64,000 nucleotides of DNA from Anaeroplasmataceae bacterium (lineage in GTDB: Bacteria > Bacillota_I > Bacilli_A > Acholeplasmatales > JAEDCM01). Of the stretch, positions 8,580-15,788 are shown in pieces. The number at the start of each line of letters is the position of its first letter. Position 1 is the first letter of the stretch. The translations under genes were made by a program, and so were the position numbers. The DNA lies in the NCBI GenBank assembly GCA_016294165.1, contig JAEDCM010000001.1, positions 36,098 through 100,097 on the forward strand, given 5' to 3'. The notes below the pieces were generated by a model. The model made no database searches. It was not told the origin of the DNA and saw only the letters and a program-made list of their open reading frames with translations.

Positions 8580-9401
8580 ATGCGTTTGGCAACTTATAAA
8601 TATGAAAATAATGAGTATGTTGGAATAATTGAAGAAGATCGAATTTATCAATTAGAAAATCAGGATATGATGGATGTAATTATTAATGGAATAAAGAAAA
8701 CTGATATAAAAATTGATTTGGATGATGTAGATTTATTAGCTCCGATTAAATATCCAAAACAGGATGTTATTTGTTTAGGACTTAATTATCTTGAGCATGC
8801 TAAGGAGTCCGCAAAATTTAAAAATGAGCAGTTTGAAAAAAGAGCTGATGCAGTTTATTTTTCTAAAAGGGTAAATGAAGCAACAGGCCCAAATGCTGGA
8901 ATTAATGCCCATCGCGACATTTGTGATTCCTTAGATTATGAGGTAGAGCTTGCGGTTATTATCGGTAAGGATTGTCTTAACGTAAGTGAAACTGATGCCC
9001 TAGATTATGTTTTTGGATATACAATTCTAAACGATTTTTCAGCTAGAAATATTCAAAATAAGCATAAGCAATGGTATTTTGGAAAGAGTTTAGATGGATT
9101 TACTGCTATGGGACCCGCTATCCTAACCATGGATGAGCTTGATGAAATAGAATTAGATATTAAATCATATGTTAATGGTGAATTAAGGCAAAGCTCTAAT
9201 ACTAAAAATATGATTTTTGATATTCCATTTGTCATAAGTGAACTTTCAAAAGGGATGACCTTAAAAGCTGGTACAATCATTTCAACTGGGACTCCAAGTG
9301 GTGTTGGAATGGGATTTAATCCACCTAAGTTTTTAAAAAAAGGTGATGTCGTAACTTGTGTTATTGAAAGAATTGGGGTTTTAGAAAATACTATTTTATA
9401 A
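8580..9401 (+). CDS. Fumarylacetoacetate hydrolase family protein
   Basis: A 273-residue member of the FAH superfamily, with a short N-terminal domain (1-60) and the catalytic FAH fold. Members hydrolyse or decarboxylate small acyl-pyruvate-type acids, including oxaloacetate decarboxylase and 2-hydroxyhepta-2,4-diene-1,7-dioate isomerase. The metal ligands are seen as the Glu pair in DYEVELAVIIG (about 120) and the following Asp/Gln region FSARNIQ. GISTGTPSGVGMGF-like residues near 240 are typical. The substrate is not deducible. GAGGTG precedes the ATG at 8580. Confidence 0.85.
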   Translation: MRLATYKYENNEYVGIIEEDRIYQLENQDMMDVIINGIKKTDIKIDLDDVDLLAPIKYPKQDVICLGLNYLEHAKESAKFKNEQFEKRADAVYFSKRVNEATGPNAGINAHRDICDSLDYEVELAVIIGKDCLNVSETDALDYVFGYTILNDFSARNIQNKHKQWYFGKSLDGFTAMGPAILTMDELDEIELDIKSYVNGELRQSSNTKNMIFDIPFVISELSKGMTLKAGTIISTGTPSGVGMGFNPPKFLKKGDVVTCVIERIGVLENTIL

Positions 9402-9408
9402 AAAATAT

Positions 9409-9446
9409 GCTTGTAAACATGTGTTCATGTTTATGAGCTTTTTTTT
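9409..9446 (+). terminator. Rho-independent terminator
   Basis: Near-perfect 13-bp stem (GCTTGTAAACATG / CATGTTTATGAGC) with a TGTT loop and an eight-T run. Confidence 0.9.
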
Positions 9447-9502
9447 ATTTTTTTAAGCAAAATATTGTTTTAATTTTGAAATATTAAAATGGAGGGATTT
9501 AA

Positions 9503-10132
9503 ATGAAAAGGTTTATATTGTGTAGTTTAATTATTTTATCGTATTTTTTAGCTTTTTCATCGGTAAAAGCTGATTCTGATTACGAATCGTTTCAAGAAAT
9601 AGAGATGATTGGGGATGGTTGCTTTTTAGAAGATTTTACTGATGATGATTATAAGGAGTATTATAAAAAAGTTAAAAAAAGAAAAGCTTATGGTTGGAAT
9701 GTTTATTATGTTAATAAGAATGTAAAGGTTAGATATGTAGTTACAACACATTTTTCATTTTATAACGATGGTGATACACCGATTGTATATGAGGCAAACT
9801 TTAAAGAGGAAAAATCATCAAAAAGAAGTATTCAAGCTACAGGAAGCATTGATATGGAAAAGACTAAATCAACAAAAAAATTTAAAGGTGGTTTAGATGC
9901 TAAGCTTAAGCTTGAATATTCTAAAACGGATACTATTATCACTACAAGTGCATGGAATGTGAAATGCAGTGTTGATCCTGGGACTATTTTAGTCATTTAT
10001 ACTCATGGTGAAGGAAAAATCAGCAATGGTGTCGCTACTAAGTATATTGGTTTTGTTAATGTAACTAAGGGTGGTTTTGAAATATTTGTGGCCACAACCC
10101 AAACTTACCGAATGGAGAAGATAAAAATATGA
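9503..10132 (+). CDS. Secreted beta-rich protein of unknown function, first gene of ABC operon
   Basis: A 209-residue protein with a clean Sec signal peptide (residues 1-23, cleavage near VKA-DS) and no lipobox or anchor, so it is released or surface-bound. The mature part is lysine-rich with alternating polar/hydrophobic stretches. The Lys/Thr/Ser-rich segment around residues 110-155, followed by WNVKCSVDPGTILVIYTHGE, resembles by eye the insertion-hairpin region of aerolysin/ETX-MTX2-like pore formers. That is inference, not a match. Its stop overlaps the next gene by four bases. GGAGGG precedes the ATG. It heads an operon with an anchored protein and an ABC exporter pair. Confidence 0.7.
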   Translation: MKRFILCSLIILSYFLAFSSVKADSDYESFQEIEMIGDGCFLEDFTDDDYKEYYKKVKKRKAYGWNVYYVNKNVKVRYVVTTHFSFYNDGDTPIVYEANFKEEKSSKRSIQATGSIDMEKTKSTKKFKGGLDAKLKLEYSKTDTIITTSAWNVKCSVDPGTILVIYTHGEGKISNGVATKYIGFVNVTKGGFEIFVATTQTYRMEKIKI

Positions 10133-11019
10133 AAAAACTTGTTGTAATGGTTATTGCTTTTAGTGTGTTTTTGATTGGTTTTGCCTTATTACTTAATACC
10201 GAAAAAAATCATAGTATTAATAAGGTAATATCCATTAAGGAAACCCATAATTATATTAGTTATGATGATGGCAAAAGCATCAATCAATATTTGTATTTTT
10301 CAAATGAAAATAAATATGCTAGAAAGGATTTAATTGAAGAAATTAGTTTTACTGATAAAAACGAACAAAAAAAGATTTCTCTAGATGTCTTAGATATCCA
10401 AAATACCGAATATAGCTATATGGTTGATAATCATAAGTACACTTGTTATAAATATGAATTATTATTACCAGATTTAAGAGTTAATATAAGCATTGATGAG
10501 GCTTATTTAAGAATTGTGTCTAATGGAGATGTTTTAAAGGTGGAAATTGGGAGCTTAAGCATCAGATCAAATAAAATGCTTTCCCTTGGTGACCATCTTT
10601 CAATTAATATGCTTGAAGGAAGGATTGTAGATTATCCTTTTGAGACTTTAGGATGCATTGATATTAAAATTGAGAATAAAGCAAATAGCACAGTGATTAT
10701 CAAAGATATATATATCGATAATGATGTTTATATTGATTGTGATTTGATAGACTCAAACATTAATTTGAATGATTATCATATCTTTAGTGAATTAGATAAG
10801 GACTTCAATGAGATAATGATGTATTCATATCAAAATTTAGAATTACAATTACCGTTAAAATATAATAAAATTAAGCGTTTAAAAGCATCATATATTTTAA
10901 TTTACTATGAGATTAATGGACAATCTTATGTTCATGTGCAGGATACCTTTAATTTTTTTGATAATAATTATAAAATTCCAGAGCTAAGTGAGGTAATATA
11001 CGTTAATGAATATCGTTGA
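10129..11019 (+). CDS. Membrane-anchored extracellular protein of unknown function
   Basis: A 296-residue protein with one N-terminal hydrophobic segment (about 5-22) and no lipobox, so it is probably a type II anchored protein with a large outside domain. The body is acidic and rich in Ile/Asp/Asn/Tyr with beta-like alternation. No family is recognised. It starts inside the stop of the secreted protein (ATGA overlap), and its end overlaps the ABC ATPase start by 14 bases, so its expression is tied to both. A partner, receptor or self-protection role for the secreted protein is possible but unproven. Confidence 0.65.
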   Translation: MKKLVVMVIAFSVFLIGFALLLNTEKNHSINKVISIKETHNYISYDDGKSINQYLYFSNENKYARKDLIEEISFTDKNEQKKISLDVLDIQNTEYSYMVDNHKYTCYKYELLLPDLRVNISIDEAYLRIVSNGDVLKVEIGSLSIRSNKMLSLGDHLSINMLEGRIVDYPFETLGCIDIKIENKANSTVIIKDIYIDNDVYIDCDLIDSNINLNDYHIFSELDKDFNEIMMYSYQNLELQLPLKYNKIKRLKASYILIYYEINGQSYVHVQDTFNFFDNNYKIPELSEVIYVNEYR

Positions 11020-11602
11020 GATTAAGAATCTAACCTTTTATTACGGAAGAAAAAAGGCTTTAGATAATGTTAGCCTTAATATAAAAAAAGGAAGTTTAAA
11101 TCTATTTATTGGACATAATGGAAGTGGAAAATCAACAACGATAAAAATTATTCTTGGCTTCTTAAAACTCAAAAAAAAGGATAAAAACAAGGTTTTAGTT
11201 AAAACTAAAAGCATCAGTTATATTGAGGAAAAAACAAAATTACCAAATCATCTTAGGGTTTATGAGTTTTTAGATGATTTAAAGAAACTTAGTATATCGA
11301 TTTGTGATTATGATTATTATGCCAAATGTTTGGATTTAAAGTTAAATGAGTATATAGGTAATTTGAGTAAGGGAAATAGACAAAAGGTGGCATTAGTACA
11401 GCTACTGATGGGGGATGAGGACATTTTAATTTTAGATGAGCCAACAAATGGTTTAGATGATATTCATATTAAAATGCTGGTTAAACTTTTAAAGGCAAAA
11501 AAGGATGAAGGAAAAACAATAATTATTTCCACGCATTATAAAGAATTATTTAACTCAATTAATCATGAGGAATTTTGTTTTAATGAGGGAAGAGTAAAAT
11601 GA
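11006..11602 (+). CDS. ABC transporter ATP-binding protein
   Basis: A compact 198-residue ABC ATPase. Walker A GHNGSGKST is at 36-44, signature LSKGNRQ at 120-126, Walker B ILILDE at 140-145 with the D-loop NGLDD, and the H-loop His at 177. It is of the CcmA/BcrA-like class that pairs with ABC-2 membrane proteins. It overlaps both neighbours (14 bases upstream, 4 downstream). It is shorter than the usual 230-300 residues because the C-terminal extension is missing. It would energise the permease encoded next. Confidence 0.88.
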   Translation: MNIVEIKNLTFYYGRKKALDNVSLNIKKGSLNLFIGHNGSGKSTTIKIILGFLKLKKKDKNKVLVKTKSISYIEEKTKLPNHLRVYEFLDDLKKLSISICDYDYYAKCLDLKLNEYIGNLSKGNRQKVALVQLLMGDEDILILDEPTNGLDDIHIKMLVKLLKAKKDEGKTIIISTHYKELFNSINHEEFCFNEGRVK

Positions 11603-12303
11603 TTATCACTAATTTGCGACTTTTATTGAATAAAAAGCTTGTATATATTTTATTAGTTGTTTTATTATTAGAACTTATATTATTTGTGTTTAATTCTCAG
11701 GCGTTTTCTAGTAACGATAGTAAAATTTTATATCATGAAAAATATTATGCAAGTTACACGTATAATTGTTTGAATTTTTTATCATTTATTATTGCTTTTT
11801 TGTCTATTTTTATCGCGTCAGGTACTAAGAATTATGATGTTTTCTTTTTAACAAGAAGAAAAAGAGAGTATGTAATATTATCAAGATTAATATCTTTATA
11901 TATCATTTTATTTTTGTTTGTTTTAATAACATTTGCCTTGTTTATTTTTGTGCCGAATCTTTTAATGCCTTATTTTATCATCGGTCATGAATTATATTTA
12001 AGTTTTATATACATTTATATTCAAGGAATCTTCTTAATTACATTAACAGCTTTAATGATTGAATTTTTTGAAACTTATTTTGTTGGGTTTTTAATAATTG
12101 TTTTATATTGGGTTATAAAAATACTTATTACTGATAATCCTAAAAGTAAAGCTATTAATTTTTTAATAGCATTTCCGATGACTTTTATGAATAAGAAAGG
12201 ATTTGTTTCCTTAACAAATGGATTATTTATTAATATTTTTTCTTCATTAGTATATTTAGCATTAATCGTTTTATTTTATTGTAAAAAAAATATCAAAAAT
12301 TGA
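11599..12303 (+). CDS. ABC-2 type membrane permease
   Basis: A 234-residue protein with about six hydrophobic helices (near 13-30, 53-75, 92-118, 128-165, 178-190, 208-228), consistent with an ABC-2 permease half. It overlaps the ATPase gene by four bases. No substrate clue is in the protein itself; its place after a secreted and an anchored protein suggests export of, or resistance to, the operon's own product. There is no accessory peptidase or modification enzyme in the operon. Confidence 0.75.
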   Translation: MIITNLRLLLNKKLVYILLVVLLLELILFVFNSQAFSSNDSKILYHEKYYASYTYNCLNFLSFIIAFLSIFIASGTKNYDVFFLTRRKREYVILSRLISLYIILFLFVLITFALFIFVPNLLMPYFIIGHELYLSFIYIYIQGIFLITLTALMIEFFETYFVGFLIIVLYWVIKILITDNPKSKAINFLIAFPMTFMNKKGFVSLTNGLFINIFSSLVYLALIVLFYCKKNIKN

Positions 12304-12361
12304 TATGTTGTGGTAAAATATATGTATAAATGTTAGAAAATTACGAATGGAGGTGGCTTAA

Positions 12362-13081
12362 ATGAATCTATATTTTGTTGGATTAATCGATATAATCCTA
12401 ATAGCATTACTGATAGTAATGATTATTTTTGGATACAAGAGTGGATTTTTAAAGAGAGCAATGGGAATTGTTAGTGGACTTATTGGGACAATTATTTCCT
12501 TCTTTTTAGCCAAACCATTCGGTAAATTTTTATATCACCATGTTGATTTTATTAGAAAAGGAGTATATTACAAGATACTTCCAGTTGTCGATAAAAAGAT
12601 CAGTAAATTTAGTGGAGAACCATTAGATACGGCTGTAGATAGCTTAGGCTTACCGGATTTTATTGATAAAATAATTGTTGATTGGGTAGGCGAAAAATTA
12701 GTTGATGAAAACACAGTTATTAATATTACTACTTCATTAACTAAGGTAGCATTAATCATGATTGGATTTCTAATATTATTTATTTTATTTTCAATCGGTC
12801 TTAAAATTTTAAAGGCCGTTGTAGAATCATTAAGAGAACATTCAGAGACTGTATACTTCTTAGATGGTTTATTAGGAATTGTTTTTAATGTTTTAATTTA
12901 TTTAATTTTTGTATATGTTGCACTTATTGGGCTTTCAACTCTATTATCATTTACTGGTACATCTAGTGGATTTGGAGCCTTTATAGCTCGCGATATGCAG
13001 CTTAATAATAATAATTTTAGAATATCTAAGTATCTATATGAGTATAATATTCTTGGAAATATCTTTAAAATGTTTTTTTAG
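12362..13081 (+). CDS. cvpA: CvpA family membrane protein
   Basis: A 239-residue membrane protein with four main hydrophobic segments. The N-terminus (LIDIILIALLIVMIIFGYKSGF) and the small-residue pattern of the first two helices match the CvpA/colicin V production family. The family's biochemical role is unresolved. GGAGGTGG precedes the ATG. Its stop is just upstream of the infC promoter, and no terminator is seen between them. Confidence 0.75.
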   Translation: MNLYFVGLIDIILIALLIVMIIFGYKSGFLKRAMGIVSGLIGTIISFFLAKPFGKFLYHHVDFIRKGVYYKILPVVDKKISKFSGEPLDTAVDSLGLPDFIDKIIVDWVGEKLVDENTVINITTSLTKVALIMIGFLILFILFSIGLKILKAVVESLREHSETVYFLDGLLGIVFNVLIYLIFVYVALIGLSTLLSFTGTSSGFGAFIARDMQLNNNNFRISKYLYEYNILGNIFKMFF

Positions 13082-13103
13082 TTAAAAATATTTAAAAAAG
13101 TTG

Positions 13104-13132
13104 TTGACAAATGATTATGAATTATATATACT
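13104..13132 (+). promoter_or_regulatory. Strong sigma-A promoter of the infC operon
   Basis: TTGACA (13104-13109), exact 17-base spacer, TATACT (13127-13132). It drives the leader and infC-rpmI-rplT. Confidence 0.85.
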
Positions 13133-13138
13133 AATAGA

Positions 13139-13260
13139 GGAATAAAATAAGAAATGGAAAGAAAAGCGCCGCTTTCACCTGATTACTTAAGTGATAGGTA
13201 AAAAGTCATTTGAATCATAATTGATTTTAATGTGGGCGATATTTTTGTCCACTTTTCTTT
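13139..13260 (+). promoter_or_regulatory. L20/infC-type autoregulatory leader with attenuator
   Basis: A roughly 120-base untranslated leader with an internal hairpin (ACCTGATTACTT / AAGTGATAGGT, about 13178-13200) and a terminator-like stem GTGGGC (13232-13237) / GTCCAC (13247-13252) followed by TTTTC. Ribosomal protein L20 is known to repress this operon in Bacillus by premature termination in such a leader. The position and architecture fit; binding by L20 is inferred. Confidence 0.75.
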
Positions 13261-13285
13261 TTAAAAAAGCTAAGGGGTGAATGTT

Positions 13286-13822
13286 ATCAAATCAAGTAAA
13301 CCTATTAAAAACACAGATGAATTAGTAAACGAAAATATTCCGTTTAAGGAATTATTGGTTATCTCTGATACTGGAGAGCAGTTAGGTGTTTTGCCAACTA
13401 AAGAGGCTATAAAAAAAGCTTATGAAAAGGAATTAGATTTAGTTGTAGTTGCGGCAAATGCCAAACCAGCTGTTGCTAAATTTATGGATTATTCTAAATT
13501 CCGTTTTGATCAACAAAAAAAATCAAAGGAATTAAAGAAAAATCAAAAGATTACGCAAGTAAAAGAAATCCGTTTAGGAGCAACAATTCAAAAACATGAT
13601 TTTGAAACCAAGGTTCGTAGTGCTCGTAAGTTTATTGAAAACGGAGATAAAGTTAAAGTTTCAATTCGTTTTATGGGTAGAATGATTGTCCATGCCGATT
13701 TAGGGAAGAAAATTATTAACGATTTCGCTGTAAGTATGGCTGATATCGCTATTGTTGAATCTCAACCCAAAATGGAAGGAAAGACATTATACATGATTTT
13801 AGCACCAAAAATTGAAAAATAA
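13286..13822 (+). CDS. infC: Translation initiation factor IF-3, with ATC start
   Basis: IF-3 binds the 30S subunit, blocks premature 50S joining and checks start-codon pairing. The 178-residue product has the N-domain (NENIPFKELLVISDTGEQLG), basic linker and C-domain (KEIRLGATIQKHDFETK). The GTG at 13277 lies within the ribosome binding site GGGGTG and cannot be the start. The ATC at 13286 is six bases after it and matches the family's habit of starting at ATT/ATC/ATA, which IF-3 itself discriminates against for autoregulation. It heads the infC-rpmI-rplT operon. Confidence 0.92.
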   Translation: MKSSKPIKNTDELVNENIPFKELLVISDTGEQLGVLPTKEAIKKAYEKELDLVVVAANAKPAVAKFMDYSKFRFDQQKKSKELKKNQKITQVKEIRLGATIQKHDFETKVRSARKFIENGDKVKVSIRFMGRMIVHADLGKKIINDFAVSMADIAIVESQPKMEGKTLYMILAPKIEK

Positions 13823-13837
13823 GAAGGAGGAGCTTAT

Positions 13838-14026
13838 ATGCCTAAACAAAAAAGCCATCGTGGTTTAGCTAAAAGAATTAAGGTCACTGCAACTGGTAAG
13901 GTTATGCGTGGTCATGCTTTTACAGGACATTTAAAAGCAAATAAAACAACAAAACAAAATCGTCAATTAAGTGGAGAAACAACTGTTTCTGCAAGCGATA
14001 TGAAGAGAATCAAACATTTAATCTAA
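13838..14026 (+). CDS. rpmI: 50S ribosomal protein L35
   Basis: A 62-residue basic ribosomal protein (start PKQKSHRGLAKRIKVTATGK, end DMKRIKHLI), slightly shorter than the usual 64-66. It has a perfect AGAAGGAGG ribosome binding site and lies 15 bases after infC and 16 before rplT in the conserved order. Confidence 0.95.
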   Translation: MPKQKSHRGLAKRIKVTATGKVMRGHAFTGHLKANKTTKQNRQLSGETTVSASDMKRIKHLI

Positions 14027-14042
14027 GAAGGAGGTCTAGAAA

Positions 14043-14576
14043 ATGCCAAGAGTTAAAGGTGGATATACCACAAGAAGAAGACGTAAAGCAATTTTAAAAT
14101 TAGCCAAAGGTTACTTTGGATCAAAAAGAACATTATATAAAACAGCACATGAACAAGTGATGCGTTCATTATCATATGCTTATAGAGACCGTAAGGTAAA
14201 CAAGAGAAACTTTAGAAAATTATGGATTTCACGTATCAATGCTGCATGTAAAGCAAATGATTTCAAGTATTCATTAATGATTAATGGTCTTAAAAAAGCT
14301 GGTGTAGTAGTTAACCGTAAAATGTTAGCTGAATTAGCTATTTTTGAACCAGCTGCATTCACTCAATTAGTTGAGGTTGCTAAAAAAGGGTTAAGCGGAG
14401 AAATGACTCCTGCTTTAGTTGCCGAAGAAAAAACTGCTGCTAAAGTAGAAGCTAGTGATGCTGTTGATTATGAAGCAATGAAGGTTGCTGATTTAAGAGA
14501 AATTGCTAAGGATAAAGGTATTAGCGGTTTTTCAACAATGAAAAAAGCTGAATTAATCGAAGCTTTAACAAAATAA
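14043..14576 (+). CDS. rplT: 50S ribosomal protein L20 with extra C-terminal helical domain
   Basis: L20 is needed for early 50S assembly and represses its own operon. Residues 1 to about 118 are a standard L20 (PRVKGGYTTRRRRKAILKLAKG to the AFTQLVEVAKK end). The protein then continues for about 59 residues: a Glu/Ala linker and a helix-extended-helix segment, ADLREIAKDKGISGFSTMKK, resembling SAP/Rho-N-like nucleic-acid binding motifs. The total of 177 is much longer than the typical 117-119. The extension is in frame, has similar codon use and a single stop, so it looks real and not a sequencing artefact. AAGGAGG precedes the ATG. Confidence 0.95.
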   Translation: MPRVKGGYTTRRRRKAILKLAKGYFGSKRTLYKTAHEQVMRSLSYAYRDRKVNKRNFRKLWISRINAACKANDFKYSLMINGLKKAGVVVNRKMLAELAIFEPAAFTQLVEVAKKGLSGEMTPALVAEEKTAAKVEASDAVDYEAMKVADLREIAKDKGISGFSTMKKAELIEALTK

Positions 14577-14582
14577 TTTATT

Positions 14583-14612
14583 ACCTGACAAAATTTGTCA
14601 GGTTTTATTTTT
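14583..14612 (+). terminator. Rho-independent terminator after rplT
   Basis: ACCTGACAAA/TTTGTCAGGT stem and a T-rich tail end the ribosomal operon. Confidence 0.88.
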
Positions 14613-14640
14613 ATATTTAATTTATTTTGCTAAAGAATGT

Positions 14641-14669
14641 TTTACAAGAATATTATAGTATGATATACT
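14641..14669 (+). promoter_or_regulatory. Promoter of the candidate 6S RNA
   Basis: TTTACA (14641-14646), exact 17-base spacer, TATACT (14664-14669). The first structured base of the RNA is about 5-7 bases downstream, and no ribosome binding site or ORF follows. Confidence 0.75.
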
Positions 14670-14673
14670 ATAA

Positions 14674-14866
14674 GTGCCTAGAAAACAAGTCGTGGAACCT
14701 AAGAATAGAAAAGGGAATCAAGATACTTGATGTGTTGAAGGCCTATGCTTAGCCAATTAGGAATCCTAATTCATTTATAAGAGATTCCCACCGTTGAGAA
14801 CATTGTTCTCGAATGTTTCTGGGCTCAATATTATTAAACAAAAATAGTGTTTTTTCACTATTTTTT
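14674..14866 (+). ncRNA. ssrS: Candidate 6S RNA
   Basis: An independent non-coding transcript with its own promoter and terminator. The ends pair: GTGCCTAGAAA (14674-14684) with TTTCTGGGCTC (14816-14826). An internal terminal stem pairs GGGAATC (14713-14719) with GATTCCC (14783-14789). Between them lie two unpaired strands, the 3' one carrying a small hairpin GAGAAC/GTTCTC (14796-14810). A closing stem, a large central bubble with a 3'-strand hairpin and a long terminal stem is the 6S RNA plan, which mimics an open promoter and sequesters RNA polymerase. Length 153 to about 190 bases fits. Primary sequence was not checked against a covariance model. Confidence 0.6.
14841..14866 (+). terminator. 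Terminator of the candidate 6S RNA
   Basis: AAAATAGTG/CACTATTTT stem with a T-rich loop and a T run. Confidence 0.75.
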
Positions 14867-14869
14867 ATT

Positions 14870-14897
14870 TTGTAATTGTTTTATGATATGCTATAAT
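14870..14897 (+). promoter_or_regulatory. Probable galU promoter
   Basis: TTGTAA (14870-14875), 16-base spacer, TATAAT (14892-14897), 18 bases before the start codon. Confidence 0.5.
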
Positions 14898-14915
14898 GAA
14901 ATAGAGGTGTTATTG

Positions 14916-15785
14916 ATGAAAGTAAAAAAAGCTGTTATACCCGCTGCAGGATATGGTACTAGATTTTTACCAGTAACTAAAGCAATTCCCAAAGAAATGT
15001 TACCAATTGTAGATACACCTACGATTGAATATATTGTTAGAGAGGCATTAGAATCAGGAATTAAGGATATCTTAATTATTGTTTCTAGTAATAAAAATGC
15101 CATTGTTGATCATTTTGACCGTAATTTTGAATTAGAACATATGCTAAAAGAAAAAAATAAACTTGATGAGTTAGAAAAGATTACTAGCGTAACTAATGAA
15201 TGTAATATTTTCTTTGTTAGACAGAAGGAACAATTAGGATTAGGACATGCGGTGCTATGTGCCAAAGAATTTGTTGGAAATGAGCCGTTTGCTTTATTGC
15301 TAGGTGATGATTTATATGTTGGTGAAGAAAAACCAGCTTTGAAACAATTATTAGAAGCTTATGATAAGGTTGAAACATCAGTTGTTGGAACTTTATATGT
15401 TGATGATTGGGATGTTAGTAAATATGGAATATGCTCATTAAAGGATTTTCGACGTTTACCATTATTAGAATTGGATTCTTTAATTGAAAAGCCAGCTTTA
15501 GAGGATGCTCCATCTAATTTAGCAATTGGTGGTAGATATATTTTAACTCCTAAAATTTTTGAACTTCTAGAAACGCAAAAAAGAGGAGCAGGTAATGAAA
15601 TTCAATTAACCGATTCAATTAATCGATTGTTAGAGTATGAAAAGGTTTATTCATATGAAATTAGTGGTAGAAGATATGATATTGGTTCAGTATATGGATT
15701 TGTTGATGCAACATTAGATTTCGCACTAAAAAGAGAGGATATAAGAGACCGTATATCTGATTTAATTTATAAGAAAAGAGGATAA
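14916..15785 (+). CDS. galU: UTP--glucose-1-phosphate uridylyltransferase
   Basis: Makes UDP-glucose from UTP and glucose 1-phosphate for glycolipid, wall or exopolysaccharide synthesis; PgcA at 5618 supplies the substrate. The 289-residue product starts MKVKKAVIPAAGYGTRFLPVTKA, which contains the nucleotidyltransferase signature GxGTRxLPxTK. GLGHAVLCAK, LLGDDLY (metal Asp) and LIEKP are all in place. The ATG at 14916 follows AGAGGTG and is chosen over an upstream in-frame ATG at 14847, which lies in the 6S terminator. Confidence 0.95.
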   Translation: MKVKKAVIPAAGYGTRFLPVTKAIPKEMLPIVDTPTIEYIVREALESGIKDILIIVSSNKNAIVDHFDRNFELEHMLKEKNKLDELEKITSVTNECNIFFVRQKEQLGLGHAVLCAKEFVGNEPFALLLGDDLYVGEEKPALKQLLEAYDKVETSVVGTLYVDDWDVSKYGICSLKDFRRLPLLELDSLIEKPALEDAPSNLAIGGRYILTPKIFELLETQKRGAGNEIQLTDSINRLLEYEKVYSYEISGRRYDIGSVYGFVDATLDFALKREDIRDRISDLIYKKRG

Positions 15786-15788
15786 GTT

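Noticed and set aside
13277..13285. GTG start for infC
   Set aside because: The GTG is inside the ribosome binding site GGGGTG, while the ATC at 13286 has correct spacing and fits the family.
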